The position numbers were made by a program, and so were the translations under genes. Shown piece by piece: positions 8,022-16,198 of a DNA stretch of 54,501 nt. The stretch covers positions 43,252 to 97,752 of the forward strand of contig CAJUNR010000014.1 in the NCBI GenBank assembly GCA_910587765.1, written 5' to 3'. The first letter of the stretch is position 1. The number at the start of each line of letters is the position of its first letter. The DNA comes from an uncultured Lachnospiraceae bacterium. GTDB lineage: Bacteria; Bacillota; Clostridia; Lachnospirales; Lachnospiraceae. Under the pieces are notes generated by a model, which worked only from the letters and a program-made list of their open reading frames with translations, had not been told where the DNA came from and did no database searches.

Positions 8022-10178
8022 ATGAGTTTGCAGGAGAAAAGATGGTCGGTCAGACGGCTGAGGTGTCTGTTCATGGCAGTCCATATAATTCTGGTGGCGT
8101 ATGCGGCGCTGTTTCTTCATCCGTTTTACGGCTCGAACGATGAATTTACGCTGGCGGCCATTGCGTCGGGCGCGTATGGGGATTATACACAGTATTTTAT
8201 CTATCTTCACAGCGGGTTTGGATGGCTCTTAAAGCTGTTCTATTCGCTGGTACCGGGAGTAAACTGGTATACGGCGGTGATGTATGGATTGATTTTCCTG
8301 TCGCTGACAGCAGTTGGGTGCACCTGGATCGGCAGATGGAAGAAGACAGGGACGATTTTGTCGGTTATGCTGGTACTGGCGTGCGCACAGCCGCTGTATG
8401 TGGAAATGCAGTATACGAAGACGGCTGCGGCGGTGACGGCTGCGGGGTATGTATTGCTGCTCGGCGGCGTTTATGAAGAGGAGGAACGGAGCGGGGAAAG
8501 ACGTCGGTTCGCAAGACCGGCGGGAACGGTGTTGGGGATTCTGCTTCTGCTTCTGGGGGGCTGGATCCGCTTCCATGCTTTCGGAATGGTAAGCCTGGTG
8601 GCCTTTGGCCTGTGGCTGGCCCGTGCGGGGAGGGCCTGGAAGGACAGGAGCCGGAAGACGTTTCTTCTGCGGGACTGCCTGCCCTGCGCACTGGCTTTTG
8701 TGCTGATTTTCGGGAGTCTGCTGCTGGAGAACATGCTGGTCTATACGCCCGGCAGTGCGGAGGCCCATTACCGGGATTATGACCGGGCAAGGCAGAAACT
8801 TCTGGATTACGGGGTGCCGGAATGGGATGAATATCAGGCGGAATACGAAGCGCTTGGACTCACCAGAACGGACTGCATCAATCTTCAGAACTGGCTGATA
8901 GCGGATTATGACCGGTACACGGCGGATACCTTCCGCTCCATCATTGCTTTCCGTAAGGACAGGCCGTTTCAGTGGGAGTATCTGGCGGCTTATCTGCTGC
9001 TGCTCGCAAAACGGCCGCTGTTTGTCCTCGGCTTTCTGATAACGCTTCTGCGGTTCTGTCCTCTGTCCATGGCCGGGAACAGGAAGAACCGTTTCCTGAT
9101 CGGATATCCGTATGCGGCGCTTCTCGGGATCTATCTGTATTTTATTAAAATCTACCGGGTACTGCCGATTGTGGTGACGGCCGTGCTGATCAGTTTTGTG
9201 ATTTTCGTCTGGACGGCGGCCGGGGAAGATCTGTTTGTACGGTGGGAAGAGAGGCTTTGTGGGAGGCGCTTTCTCGCCGGTGCGCTTGCGGGAGTTTTTC
9301 TGACGACGGCAGTCGGAGTGCGGATGCTGGTAGCGCCGGTTTTTGAGACGCCTCTTCAACAGTCGGCTCCGAGCAGGGCGTTTCGCGGCCTGTATGATAC
9401 GATCAGCAAAAAGAAAGAAAATTATTATGTTTTTGACCCCTTTACCAATAACGGGGTGGAGTTTGCGTACTCCATTTTTGAGAAGCTTCCGGATCGTTAT
9501 CTGACCAACATTTTCACTCTGGGCGGGTGGGAGACGGAGTCGCCGCAGATCGTGTCCAATCTGGAACGTTACGATCAGAGGAGCCTTCTGACGTCGCTCT
9601 ATAAAAGCGACCGGGCGGTGCTGATTTCCAATACGCTGATGGAACACATTATGCTGCATCTTCAGGATACTTATGACGGAATATTTATTACCTATTCCAA
9701 GGTGAATCAGATCGGGGAGTTTGATCTTTTTGCGTTGAATTACAAAATGTCCGGTTTGGAGGAGGACGACAGCCGTACGGCTTCTCTGGACAGAACCTAT
9801 ACGGCGGAGAATGAGCGCTATGATGTCTTTGAGGCGACCGTGAACCTGTCTCCGGAAGAGCTGGAAGGAAAGAGTGTATTTCTCTGGATGAAGAGTGTGG
9901 AAAGCGGCAAGCGGCGGATGTATCAGGGAATCTGGCGGCAGCAGGATGAGGACGGCCTTTTTTCCATGCTGTACGATACCGCGCTGCCGGCGACCGATCA
10001 GGTTCGGTTTATGATTCCTAAACTCAGCTATCCGCTGGATGAGAGGTATGAGGTTCATGTGGTCGTCCGCGACGGCGACCGCGCGGCAAAGCTTGCGACG
10101 GAAAACCATCTGTACTCGGAAGACAGAAACAATATGGCAGCAGGAGGCGGGTATGAAAAAAAGACAGGTGAATTTTGA
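8022..10178 (+). CDS. large polytopic membrane protein, GT-C glycosyltransferase-like
   Basis: 718 residues from ATG 8022, after GGAGGGG; the in-frame ATG at 7998 overlaps the promoter -10 box. The first half has about ten hydrophobic segments; the first extracytoplasmic loop starts HPFYGSNDEFTLAAIASGAYGD, an acidic loop in the position where GT-C enzymes carry catalytic acids. The last ~250 residues are soluble and extracytoplasmic. The acyltransferase gene overlaps its 3' end by 26 bp, so the pair probably modifies or exports a surface glycan. The family assignment is from layout only; it could be a membrane protein of unknown function. Confidence 0.6.
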   Translation: MSLQEKRWSVRRLRCLFMAVHIILVAYAALFLHPFYGSNDEFTLAAIASGAYGDYTQYFIYLHSGFGWLLKLFYSLVPGVNWYTAVMYGLIFLSLTAVGCTWIGRWKKTGTILSVMLVLACAQPLYVEMQYTKTAAAVTAAGYVLLLGGVYEEEERSGERRRFARPAGTVLGILLLLLGGWIRFHAFGMVSLVAFGLWLARAGRAWKDRSRKTFLLRDCLPCALAFVLIFGSLLLENMLVYTPGSAEAHYRDYDRARQKLLDYGVPEWDEYQAEYEALGLTRTDCINLQNWLIADYDRYTADTFRSIIAFRKDRPFQWEYLAAYLLLLAKRPLFVLGFLITLLRFCPLSMAGNRKNRFLIGYPYAALLGIYLYFIKIYRVLPIVVTAVLISFVIFVWTAAGEDLFVRWEERLCGRRFLAGALAGVFLTTAVGVRMLVAPVFETPLQQSAPSRAFRGLYDTISKKKENYYVFDPFTNNGVEFAYSIFEKLPDRYLTNIFTLGGWETESPQIVSNLERYDQRSLLTSLYKSDRAVLISNTLMEHIMLHLQDTYDGIFITYSKVNQIGEFDLFALNYKMSGLEEDDSRTASLDRTYTAENERYDVFEATVNLSPEELEGKSVFLWMKSVESGKRRMYQGIWRQQDEDGLFSMLYDTALPATDQVRFMIPKLSYPLDERYEVHVVVRDGDRAAKLATENHLYSEDRNNMAAGGGYEKKTGEF

Positions 10179-11232
10179 ACTTCTCCGTATTTTATGCATG
10201 TATATGATTGTGGTCGGACATTGCCTGTTCCACGGACGGGTGACGGCAAAGCTGGGATACGGAACGACCAATTTTTTCCTGTCTTATCTGATTCAGTCTT
10301 TTTCCGTAGTCCATGTGAACTGTTTTGTGATGCTGGCCGGGTATTTTTCCATTGACCGCGAATTCCGGTCCGTACGGCTTCTGCGGTTCTGGAGGCAGGT
10401 GGTATTTTATTCCGTCACCATCTGTCTGATTTGTGCGTTCTGTTTCGGAGTATCAGGCCGGGATGTGCGGATGGCGGTTCTGCCTGTCTCAACCCAGAAT
10501 TACTGGTTTGCCTCGGTCTATATGGGGATGTCGCTTCTGATGCCCTTTATCGGGATGCTTGCGGGGAAATTGTCGAAAAGACAATATCAGTATCTGCTGA
10601 TTCTGCTCACGATTTTTCTCAGTGTAAATCATATGCTTTTTCAGGTGGATGCGTACGGGATCTATTGCGGGCGGGAGCTTTCCTGGTTTTTGTTTCTGGC
10701 GCTGCTGGCCGGTTATATCAAACTTCATACAAAGCAGGACAGGCGGTATTTTTGGCGGGGGCTGTGCGGATATGTTTTCTCCTGCCTTCTGATTCTGGCA
10801 AGCGTCTACATTTCCATCGGACTGCATCAGGAGGACAACGGTTATTTTCTCAATTACAATTCGCCTCTGGCGTTGGCAGCGACCGGAGCGCTGTTCCTCT
10901 GTGCAAAGAATATGCCATGGAAGGAAAGCCGTCTGGACAACATCATCTTAAAGACTGCCGGCGCGGCATTCGGCGTTTATCTGATTCATGACAATTATCT
11001 GATCCGTTATCTGGTGTGGGACGCCTTCAGAGCCAGCAAAGTGGCGCGGACGCATTGGGCGGTGCTCTATACGGTGGCGGTCGGCGCGGTCGTGTATGCC
11101 GTCTGCACCTGTCTGGAACTGCTCAGACAGAAGCTGTTTGACGTATTCAAAAACCGGTATCAGAAAACCATATTTTATAAGAAAGAACAGGAATTTCTGG
11201 ACAGAGTGGACCGTATCTTTGCGCGGCAGTAG
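10153..11232 (+). CDS. membrane acyltransferase, acyltransferase-3 (OafA-like) family
   Basis: 359 residues from ATG 10153, with AGGAGG just upstream; it overlaps the preceding gene by 26 bp in another frame, indicating translational coupling. The N-terminus MKKRQVNFELLRILCMYMIVVGH holds the family's RILCMYMIVVGH helix with the conserved His; about ten transmembrane helices follow. Members transfer acetyl or other acyl groups to sugars of surface polysaccharides or peptidoglycan. The substrate is unknown; the coupled GT-C-like gene suggests a glycan. Confidence 0.85.
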   Translation: MKKRQVNFELLRILCMYMIVVGHCLFHGRVTAKLGYGTTNFFLSYLIQSFSVVHVNCFVMLAGYFSIDREFRSVRLLRFWRQVVFYSVTICLICAFCFGVSGRDVRMAVLPVSTQNYWFASVYMGMSLLMPFIGMLAGKLSKRQYQYLLILLTIFLSVNHMLFQVDAYGIYCGRELSWFLFLALLAGYIKLHTKQDRRYFWRGLCGYVFSCLLILASVYISIGLHQEDNGYFLNYNSPLALAATGALFLCAKNMPWKESRLDNIILKTAGAAFGVYLIHDNYLIRYLVWDAFRASKVARTHWAVLYTVAVGAVVYAVCTCLELLRQKLFDVFKNRYQKTIFYKKEQEFLDRVDRIFARQ

Positions 11233-11321
11233 GAAAACGCGGATGAACGTGTTTTCGGCGCCGGATTTGTGCTATGGAACAGCAGTTTCCTCTGCAAATC
11301 CGCATGTATCCGCCGAAGGCT

Positions 11322-11362
11322 CTGCGGAAGCGATGATTGAATCAGTGCTTCCGTAGATTTTT
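11322..11362 (+). terminator. intrinsic terminator after the acyltransferase
   Basis: Stem CTGCGGAAGC (11322-11331) with GCTTCCGTAG (11347-11356), then ATTTTT. The stretch before it (11233-11317) also folds: GAAAACG/CGTGTTTTC near 11232-11256, and a nested stem TTCGGCG + CGGATTTG (11254-11269) with CAAATCCG + CGCCGAA (11295-11317). Confidence 0.7.
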
Positions 11363-11479
11363 GTCGGGAGATGTAATATAAACGGAGAATATATCAGAAA
11401 CAGGTTGCGCAATATCTGCAAATAGTATATAATAATAAAGCGTAAAGAAAGAGATACGTTCAGGAAAGGAGGCGTATAT

Positions 11480-11968
11480 ATGCTGGATGAGAGAGATCTG
11501 CAGGCGGTCAGAGAGATTGCGGCGGAAGTGACAACGGATGTAGTCGTGAGGCTTATGCCGCGTATCGTGACACAGATCATCGATGAGCGCGTACCACAGA
11601 TCATCGATGAGCGCGTGCCGAAGATTATTGATGAGCGCGTACCGAAGATCATCGACGAGCGCGTGCCACAGATCATCAATGAGCGCGTACCGAAGATCAT
11701 CGAGGAACAGGTGCCGAGAATTATCAACCAGCAGGTGCCGGGAATGATCAGAGAAGCCATTCATGATTCGGAGGTTATGCTTCTGGAGGAGATGGACCGC
11801 TACGATCGAAAGAACGAAAGAAAATTTGCAGAGATCCAGAAGGATCAGAAGGAACTGAAGGAGCTTTATCGAATGATAAAGAACGAACAGGAGACGATCA
11901 GCATGATGCTCCGGCAGTTGCAGGATCATGAAGTACGTATTGTAAAACTGGAAACACAGACGGCTTAG
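11480..11968 (+). CDS. short heptad-like repeat (QIIDERVP) coiled-coil protein, unknown function
   Basis: 162 residues, with AGGAAAGGAGG before the start and a possible promoter at 11405-11433 (TTGCGC, 17 bp, TATAAT). Residues ~32-95 are seven or eight tandem copies of an 8-residue unit (consensus [QK]IIDERVP, encoded by 24-bp DNA repeats at about 11570-11745). The rest is strongly charged and predicted alpha-helical (EEMDRYDRKNERKFAEIQKDQKELKELYRMI). No signal peptide or membrane segment, so cytoplasmic. I do not recognise a characterised family. Repeat number probably varies between strains by slippage. Confidence 0.75.
   Translation: MLDERDLQAVREIAAEVTTDVVVRLMPRIVTQIIDERVPQIIDERVPKIIDERVPKIIDERVPQIINERVPKIIEEQVPRIINQQVPGMIREAIHDSEVMLLEEMDRYDRKNERKFAEIQKDQKELKELYRMIKNEQETISMMLRQLQDHEVRIVKLETQTA
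11570..11745 (+). repeat. 24-bp tandem coding repeats
   Basis: The unit reads approximately CAGATCATCGATGAGCGCGT plus 4 bases; seven to eight consecutive copies with silent and conservative changes. The periodicity is 24 bp, in frame, which argues for selection on the protein repeat. Confidence 0.85.
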
Positions 11969-12029
11969 GAGATGCGCGTCTGCAGATGAAGTACAAAAGA
12001 TAAAAAACAAGACATACAGGAGATCAAAT

Positions 12030-12989
12030 ATGATTGATAAGAATACCGGCATGTTTTTGAGAGGAGCAGGTGCATTTCTGGTTATACTTGCTCATTATTC
12101 CCAATGGTATCTTACATTGGAAAATAATCGGATCGCATGGCTTCTTTCAAAGACCGGCAGGTATGGAGTTGCAGTTTTCTTTCTGGTATCAGGATATGGT
12201 CTTGTATTCAGTGCAAAGAGAGGGTTGGACTATCGATGGCTTTGCCGCAGACTTAATAATGTATATTTACCCTACCTTTGTATCTGGGGGATTATTTGTT
12301 TGTTTGAAAAAAGAGAATGGTCCGCATTGAACCTGGTGAAGTATCTTTCAGGCATGGATATGTGGTTTGTTTTTGTCATTCTTCTTTTTTATATTTTATT
12401 TTACATAGTATGGAAATTTAGCAGGAAAAAAATACTCTGGATGGCTGTCGGTGTGTCTGTAATTTCAATTATATTGGCGGTTACTGTCAAAAGCAGTGTG
12501 TGGTATTCATCAAATTATACTTTTTTGATTGGAATAGTGGCGGGTCAGTACGATGAGAGTATTGGTGTATGGCTACAGCAAAGGAAAGCCATATGCTGTG
12601 GCATACTGCTGTTTGGTTTCCTTTGCAGTGGCGTCATATATACTTACTTTACAAATAAATCTGAGTTTATTTATATTTTGGGAAAGATAACTGCATCGAT
12701 ATTGTATACATTATTTATATTAGGTGTATTTGCATATAGAGAAAAAACAAACTGGATATTCATGAAAACCGGGGCGATTTCGTTGGAGCTTTACTTGGTG
12801 CATAATTTTGTATTGCTCAGATTGAGTTTAGTGAAGGAGAAAATCGGAGCAGCAGGAGTACTTTTATTTTCATTGTTGCTATCGGTAGTATTCAGCCTGA
12901 TATTACATGAGGTATTTGGGCTTTTACAGCGAAGGATGAAGAGAAAATATTACAAAAAAGAAAATGCTGAAAACAAAACTCCTGCTTGA
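12030..12989 (+). CDS. membrane acyltransferase, acyltransferase-3 family (AT-rich)
   Basis: 319 residues, start after ACAGGAGATCAAAT. The N-terminal helix GMFLRGAGAFLVILAHYSQW has the conserved His of the acyltransferase-3 family; RYGVAVFFLVSGYGL is the second family motif. About ten membrane segments and a basic C-terminus. Base composition is clearly lower in GC than the flanking acyltransferase and leuA, suggesting separate acquisition. The promoter of the leuA T-box transcript overlaps its last codons (12986-13014). The substrate is unknown. Confidence 0.8.
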   Translation: MIDKNTGMFLRGAGAFLVILAHYSQWYLTLENNRIAWLLSKTGRYGVAVFFLVSGYGLVFSAKRGLDYRWLCRRLNNVYLPYLCIWGIICLFEKREWSALNLVKYLSGMDMWFVFVILLFYILFYIVWKFSRKKILWMAVGVSVISIILAVTVKSSVWYSSNYTFLIGIVAGQYDESIGVWLQQRKAICCGILLFGFLCSGVIYTYFTNKSEFIYILGKITASILYTLFILGVFAYREKTNWIFMKTGAISLELYLVHNFVLLRLSLVKEKIGAAGVLLFSLLLSVVFSLILHEVFGLLQRRMKRKYYKKENAENKTPA

Positions 12990-13014
12990 CAACCGCAGGG
13001 GTTTTTGTTATGAT
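12986..13014 (+). promoter_or_regulatory. promoter of the leuA T-box transcript
   Basis: TTGACA (12986-12991), 17-bp spacer, TATGAT (13009-13014). The -35 box overlaps the stop codon of the acyltransferase gene. Confidence 0.85.
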
Positions 13015-13020
13015 ACATGT

Positions 13021-13342
13021 CAGTGAAATAAGGAAATGCGTGGATGGGGAATAGTACATTCGGATTTGATGACAGAGAGCTGCCGGCCGGTGCGAGGTAG
13101 CGGAGAAGATGTCTGGAACTCGCCCCGGAGCGGCTGTCCAAAATCTTTCGCAGGGGGTGCTGCATCAACTGGGAAGGAGAGTAGACACAGACGGGACCCT
13201 GCCGTTACAAAGGGAAGGATATAAGAGTTGGTCTCCGTATCCGTGAAGCGTGTGAATTCATTCATGAAATCAGAGTGGTACCGCGTAGGACAGTTTGTCT
13301 TTCGTCTCTGGGTTAGTATACCCGTGATGAAAGGCTTTTTTA
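13021..13342 (+). promoter_or_regulatory. T-box riboswitch, leucine-specific, controlling leuA
   Basis: The T-box motif AGAGTGGTACCGCG lies at 13273-13285. The stem I region (about 13030-13130) contains the candidate specifier CTC (Leu) at 13119-13121 in GGAACTCGCC; the pheS T-box in this window aligns at the same place with TTC. The terminator is GTCTTTCGTCTCTGGGT (13297-13313) with ACCCGTGATGAAAGGC (13320-13335) plus a T-run. Uncharged tRNA-Leu should pair with the specifier and antiterminator and allow leuA transcription. Confidence 0.9.
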
Positions 13343-13432
13343 TTTCTCAAAATTGCAGAAGCCCGTTCGGCCGGTCGGCGGAATGTGCGCCGGAAGGGCG
13401 GAAGCGGAACTTAAAACAGGAGTGATAACAGG

Positions 13433-15088
13433 ATGAATTACAAAAAGTATACCAGACAGTATTTTATGCCCCCTGAGACATGTATGGACTGGACCCGGAA
13501 AGAATATGTGGACCGGGCGCCGGTCTGGTGCAGTGTGGACCTGAGAGACGGGAATCAGGCGCTGGTCGTGCCGATGACCCTTCAGCAGAAACTAGATTTC
13601 TTTACGCTGCTGGTGAAAATCGGTTTTAAGGAGATTGAGGTAGGGTTTCCGGCGGCGTCCGAGACCGAATACGAATTTCTGCGCGCATTGATCGAGCAGA
13701 ATCTGATTCCGGATGACGTGACGGTTCAGGTGCTGACGCAGGCCAGGGAACACATTATCCGCAAGACATTCGAGGCGCTGAAAGGCGCGAAGAATGCGAT
13801 TGTACATGTCTATAATTCCACTTCTTTGTCACAGAGAGAACAGGTGTTTCGTAAGTCGAAGGAGGAGATTCTTGCAATCGCCGTCGAAGGGGCGAAGCTT
13901 CTGAAAGAACTGACGGAAGAGGAAGGAGCGGACTACCGTTTTGAGTACAGTCCGGAAAGCTTTACCGGAACAGAGCCGGAATACGCGCTTGAAGTCTGCA
14001 ATGCGGTTCTTGACGTATGGAGGCCGACGGCAGAGAAGAAAGCCATCATCAATCTTCCGGTGACGGTTCAGCATTCCATGCCGCATGTGTACGCACAGCA
14101 GATTGAGTATGTCAGCAAACACTTAAAATACAGAGAAAACGTACTGGTATCCCTTCATCCGCACAATGACCGCGGATGCGGGGTTGCCGATACGGAGATG
14201 GGGCTTCTGGCCGGGGCGGATCGGGTAGAAGGCACGCTGTTCGGCAACGGAGAGCGGACCGGCAATGTCGATCTGGTCACGGTGGCCATGAACATGTATT
14301 CCCAGGGAGTGGATCCGGGACTGGATTTCACAAATATGAACGAGATATGCGAAGGCTATGAGCAGTACACCGGTATGAAAGTAAACGAACGCAATCCGTA
14401 CAGCGGGGAGCTGGTATTCGCAGCGTTTTCCGGTTCTCATCAGGACGCAATCGCCAAAGGCATGAAATGGATTGACGAGAAGCATCCGGAACACTGGACC
14501 GTTCCCTACCTTCCGATCGACCCGCAGGATGTGGGCAGGAGCTATGATGCCGATGTGATCCGAATCAACAGCCAGTCCGGCAAGGGCGGCGTCGGATACA
14601 TTCTGGAGAGAAATTACGGCATCGTCATGCCGCCTAAGATGCGGGAAGCGATGGGATATGCGGCGAAAGCCGTGTCGGACGCGCAGAATAAAGAGCTGCA
14701 GCCGGAAGAGATTTATCAGGTGTTCGAGGCGAAATTTGTAGGAATCAAGACGCCGTATCAGATACTGGAAGTCCATTTCAAACAGGTGAACGGAATTACC
14801 ACGGAAATCACTACTTTCTATGAAGGGGAGAAAATGGTGACCTCGGCGACCGGAAACGGACGTCTGAATGCGGTGAGCAATGCGCTGAAAAAAGCGTATG
14901 GCTTCGATTACAAGCTGGTGACCTATCAGGAGCATGCGCTGACCGTAAGCTCCAGTTCCAGCGCCATCGCCTATGTGGGAATCAAGACGCCGGACGGGAA
15001 GACCCATTGGGGCGCGGCGATTGATCCGGATATTATTCACGCCTCCATTGACGCTTTATTGACGGCGATCAATCATTCCGTTCAGTGA
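13433..15088 (+). CDS. leuA: 2-isopropylmalate synthase (long form)
   Basis: 551 residues, start after AGGAGTGATAACAGG. It is the longer LeuA type (TIGR00970-like, N-terminus with KYTRQYFMPPE). The catalytic TIM barrel has DLRDGNQALV and the metal-binding HPHNDRG; the C-terminal ~130 residues are the LeuA allosteric domain (leucine feedback). It condenses acetyl-CoA with 2-ketoisovalerate, first committed step to leucine. Controlled by the T-box upstream. leuBCD are not in the window; an intrinsic terminator follows, so the gene is monocistronic. Confidence 0.96.
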   Translation: MNYKKYTRQYFMPPETCMDWTRKEYVDRAPVWCSVDLRDGNQALVVPMTLQQKLDFFTLLVKIGFKEIEVGFPAASETEYEFLRALIEQNLIPDDVTVQVLTQAREHIIRKTFEALKGAKNAIVHVYNSTSLSQREQVFRKSKEEILAIAVEGAKLLKELTEEEGADYRFEYSPESFTGTEPEYALEVCNAVLDVWRPTAEKKAIINLPVTVQHSMPHVYAQQIEYVSKHLKYRENVLVSLHPHNDRGCGVADTEMGLLAGADRVEGTLFGNGERTGNVDLVTVAMNMYSQGVDPGLDFTNMNEICEGYEQYTGMKVNERNPYSGELVFAAFSGSHQDAIAKGMKWIDEKHPEHWTVPYLPIDPQDVGRSYDADVIRINSQSGKGGVGYILERNYGIVMPPKMREAMGYAAKAVSDAQNKELQPEEIYQVFEAKFVGIKTPYQILEVHFKQVNGITTEITTFYEGEKMVTSATGNGRLNAVSNALKKAYGFDYKLVTYQEHALTVSSSSSAIAYVGIKTPDGKTHWGAAIDPDIIHASIDALLTAINHSVQ

Positions 15089-15164
15089 AACGAACGGACG
15101 GCGCCGGAAAGATACGACGAAACAGAATTCCGATTCCGGTTATCTTCTGGATAGGATGACAAAA

Positions 15165-15209
15165 AAGAAAGACGTTTTTCACTTTTTTTGTGGAAAACGT
15201 CTTTTTTTT
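15165..15209 (+). terminator. intrinsic terminator after leuA
   Basis: AAAGACGTTTTTCAC (15168-15182) pairs with GTGGAAAACGTCTTT (15190-15204), followed by a T-run. Confidence 0.9.
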
Positions 15210-15271
15210 AAGATTTGTCATAAAAATGAAAAAAACTGTTCATAATAGTTAACAAAATTGTAATATTTATA

Positions 15272-15301
15272 TTGACAATTTGATTTGTCCAGGGCTATAA
15301 T
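15272..15301 (+). promoter_or_regulatory. promoter of the SleB-like hydrolase gene
   Basis: TTGACA (15272-15277), 18-bp spacer, TATAAT (15296-15301). The ~95-nt leader carries a direct repeat AGTTTCTG (two copies, 15328-15352) and a hairpin GCCGGCA/TGCCGG near 15357-15374. Confidence 0.8.
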
Positions 15302-15401
15302 GCCAACTTGTAACCGATAGAGACTTTTGAGTTTCTGCTTTTAAGTTTCTGTCAGAAGCCGGCAGACATGCCGGAACATTGAACAGTAAAGGAGAGTATG
15401 T

Positions 15402-16061
15402 ATGCGTAGATGCTGTCGAGGTGCTGCGCTTGCGCTTGGGGGAGTCCTCATGACAAGCCTGCCATCTCTGAACTCCTGTAGCCTGGGGTCGTTGACCGTA
15501 TATGCTGCAGAGGACGCACTGACGGAAGAACTGGAGACAGCTTTTCAGGAAGACGTTCTGACAGGAGAAAGTAACGTCGAAACAGATATACCAGCAGAAG
15601 AAACGGCGAATGAGCCGGCGATGGAAGAAACAGAGCCTGCGGGAACGGTAACGGAGTTGGCGCCGGTATCGGAAAGCGGTTCCGGTCTGGAAGATCAGGA
15701 GTATCAGATACTCCTCAAAATAGTAGAAGCGGAAGCCGGAGGAGAAGATTTGACCGGCAGAATCCTGGTGGCCAATGTGGTTATGAACCGTGTGAGAAGC
15801 GACCGTTTCCCCAATACGATCACGGAGGTGGTTTACCAGAGAAGCGGCAGGGGGGCGCAGTTTTCCCCGGTATCGGACGGCAGAATTGACAGAGTCGGCA
15901 TTTCTGCGGAGACGGTAGAGGCGGTGTCGAGAGCCCTCGGCGGCGAGGATGTTTCCGCCGGCGCTCTGTATTTCCGGTCCGTGAACAGCAGGAGCGGCTG
16001 GTTTGATCATTCACTGAACCGGGTGCTGGAATATGGAAATCATATTTTTTACACGTTGTAG
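15402..16061 (+). CDS. secreted SleB-like cell wall hydrolase
   Basis: 219 residues, start after AAGGAGAG. An N-terminal signal peptide (cleavage near TVYA, residue 36) is followed by an acidic, low-complexity linker (~37-95) and a C-terminal Hydrolase_2 (SleB/CwlJ) domain: EYQILLKIVEAEAGGED with the catalytic-type Glu, then VANVVMNRVRS, QFSPVSDGRI and the end GNHIFYTL. The family cleaves peptidoglycan, in several Firmicutes the spore cortex, but vegetative roles also occur. A sigma-A-like promoter upstream favours expression in growing cells (inference). Confidence 0.88.
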   Translation: MRRCCRGAALALGGVLMTSLPSLNSCSLGSLTVYAAEDALTEELETAFQEDVLTGESNVETDIPAEETANEPAMEETEPAGTVTELAPVSESGSGLEDQEYQILLKIVEAEAGGEDLTGRILVANVVMNRVRSDRFPNTITEVVYQRSGRGAQFSPVSDGRIDRVGISAETVEAVSRALGGEDVSAGALYFRSVNSRSGWFDHSLNRVLEYGNHIFYTL

Positions 16062-16064
16062 GAG

Positions 16065-16097
16065 AAGAAAGAGGCGTGAAGCCTCTTTCTTTTTTTC
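16065..16097 (+). terminator. intrinsic terminator after the cell wall hydrolase
   Basis: GAAAGAGGC, loop GTGAA, GCCTCTTTC, then a T-run. Confidence 0.88.
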
Positions 16098-16198
16098 TGC
16101 TTGTGTGATACAATGTGCGCTGAGGCGGGGCGGAGATGCAAAGCGGTGTGCGCGAAAAGCCCGGAAGCCGGAAAACAAAAGTAAAGGAATGAGTAACT

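Noticed and set aside
6497..8074. 525-codon minus-strand ORF opposite ilvN and ilvC
   Set aside because: ilvN and ilvC are certain on the plus strand; this frame shows no family features.
8229..10271. 680-codon ORF on the minus strand, opposite the GT-C-like gene
   Set aside because: Shadow of the plus-strand gene, with low-complexity Arg/His/Pro content.
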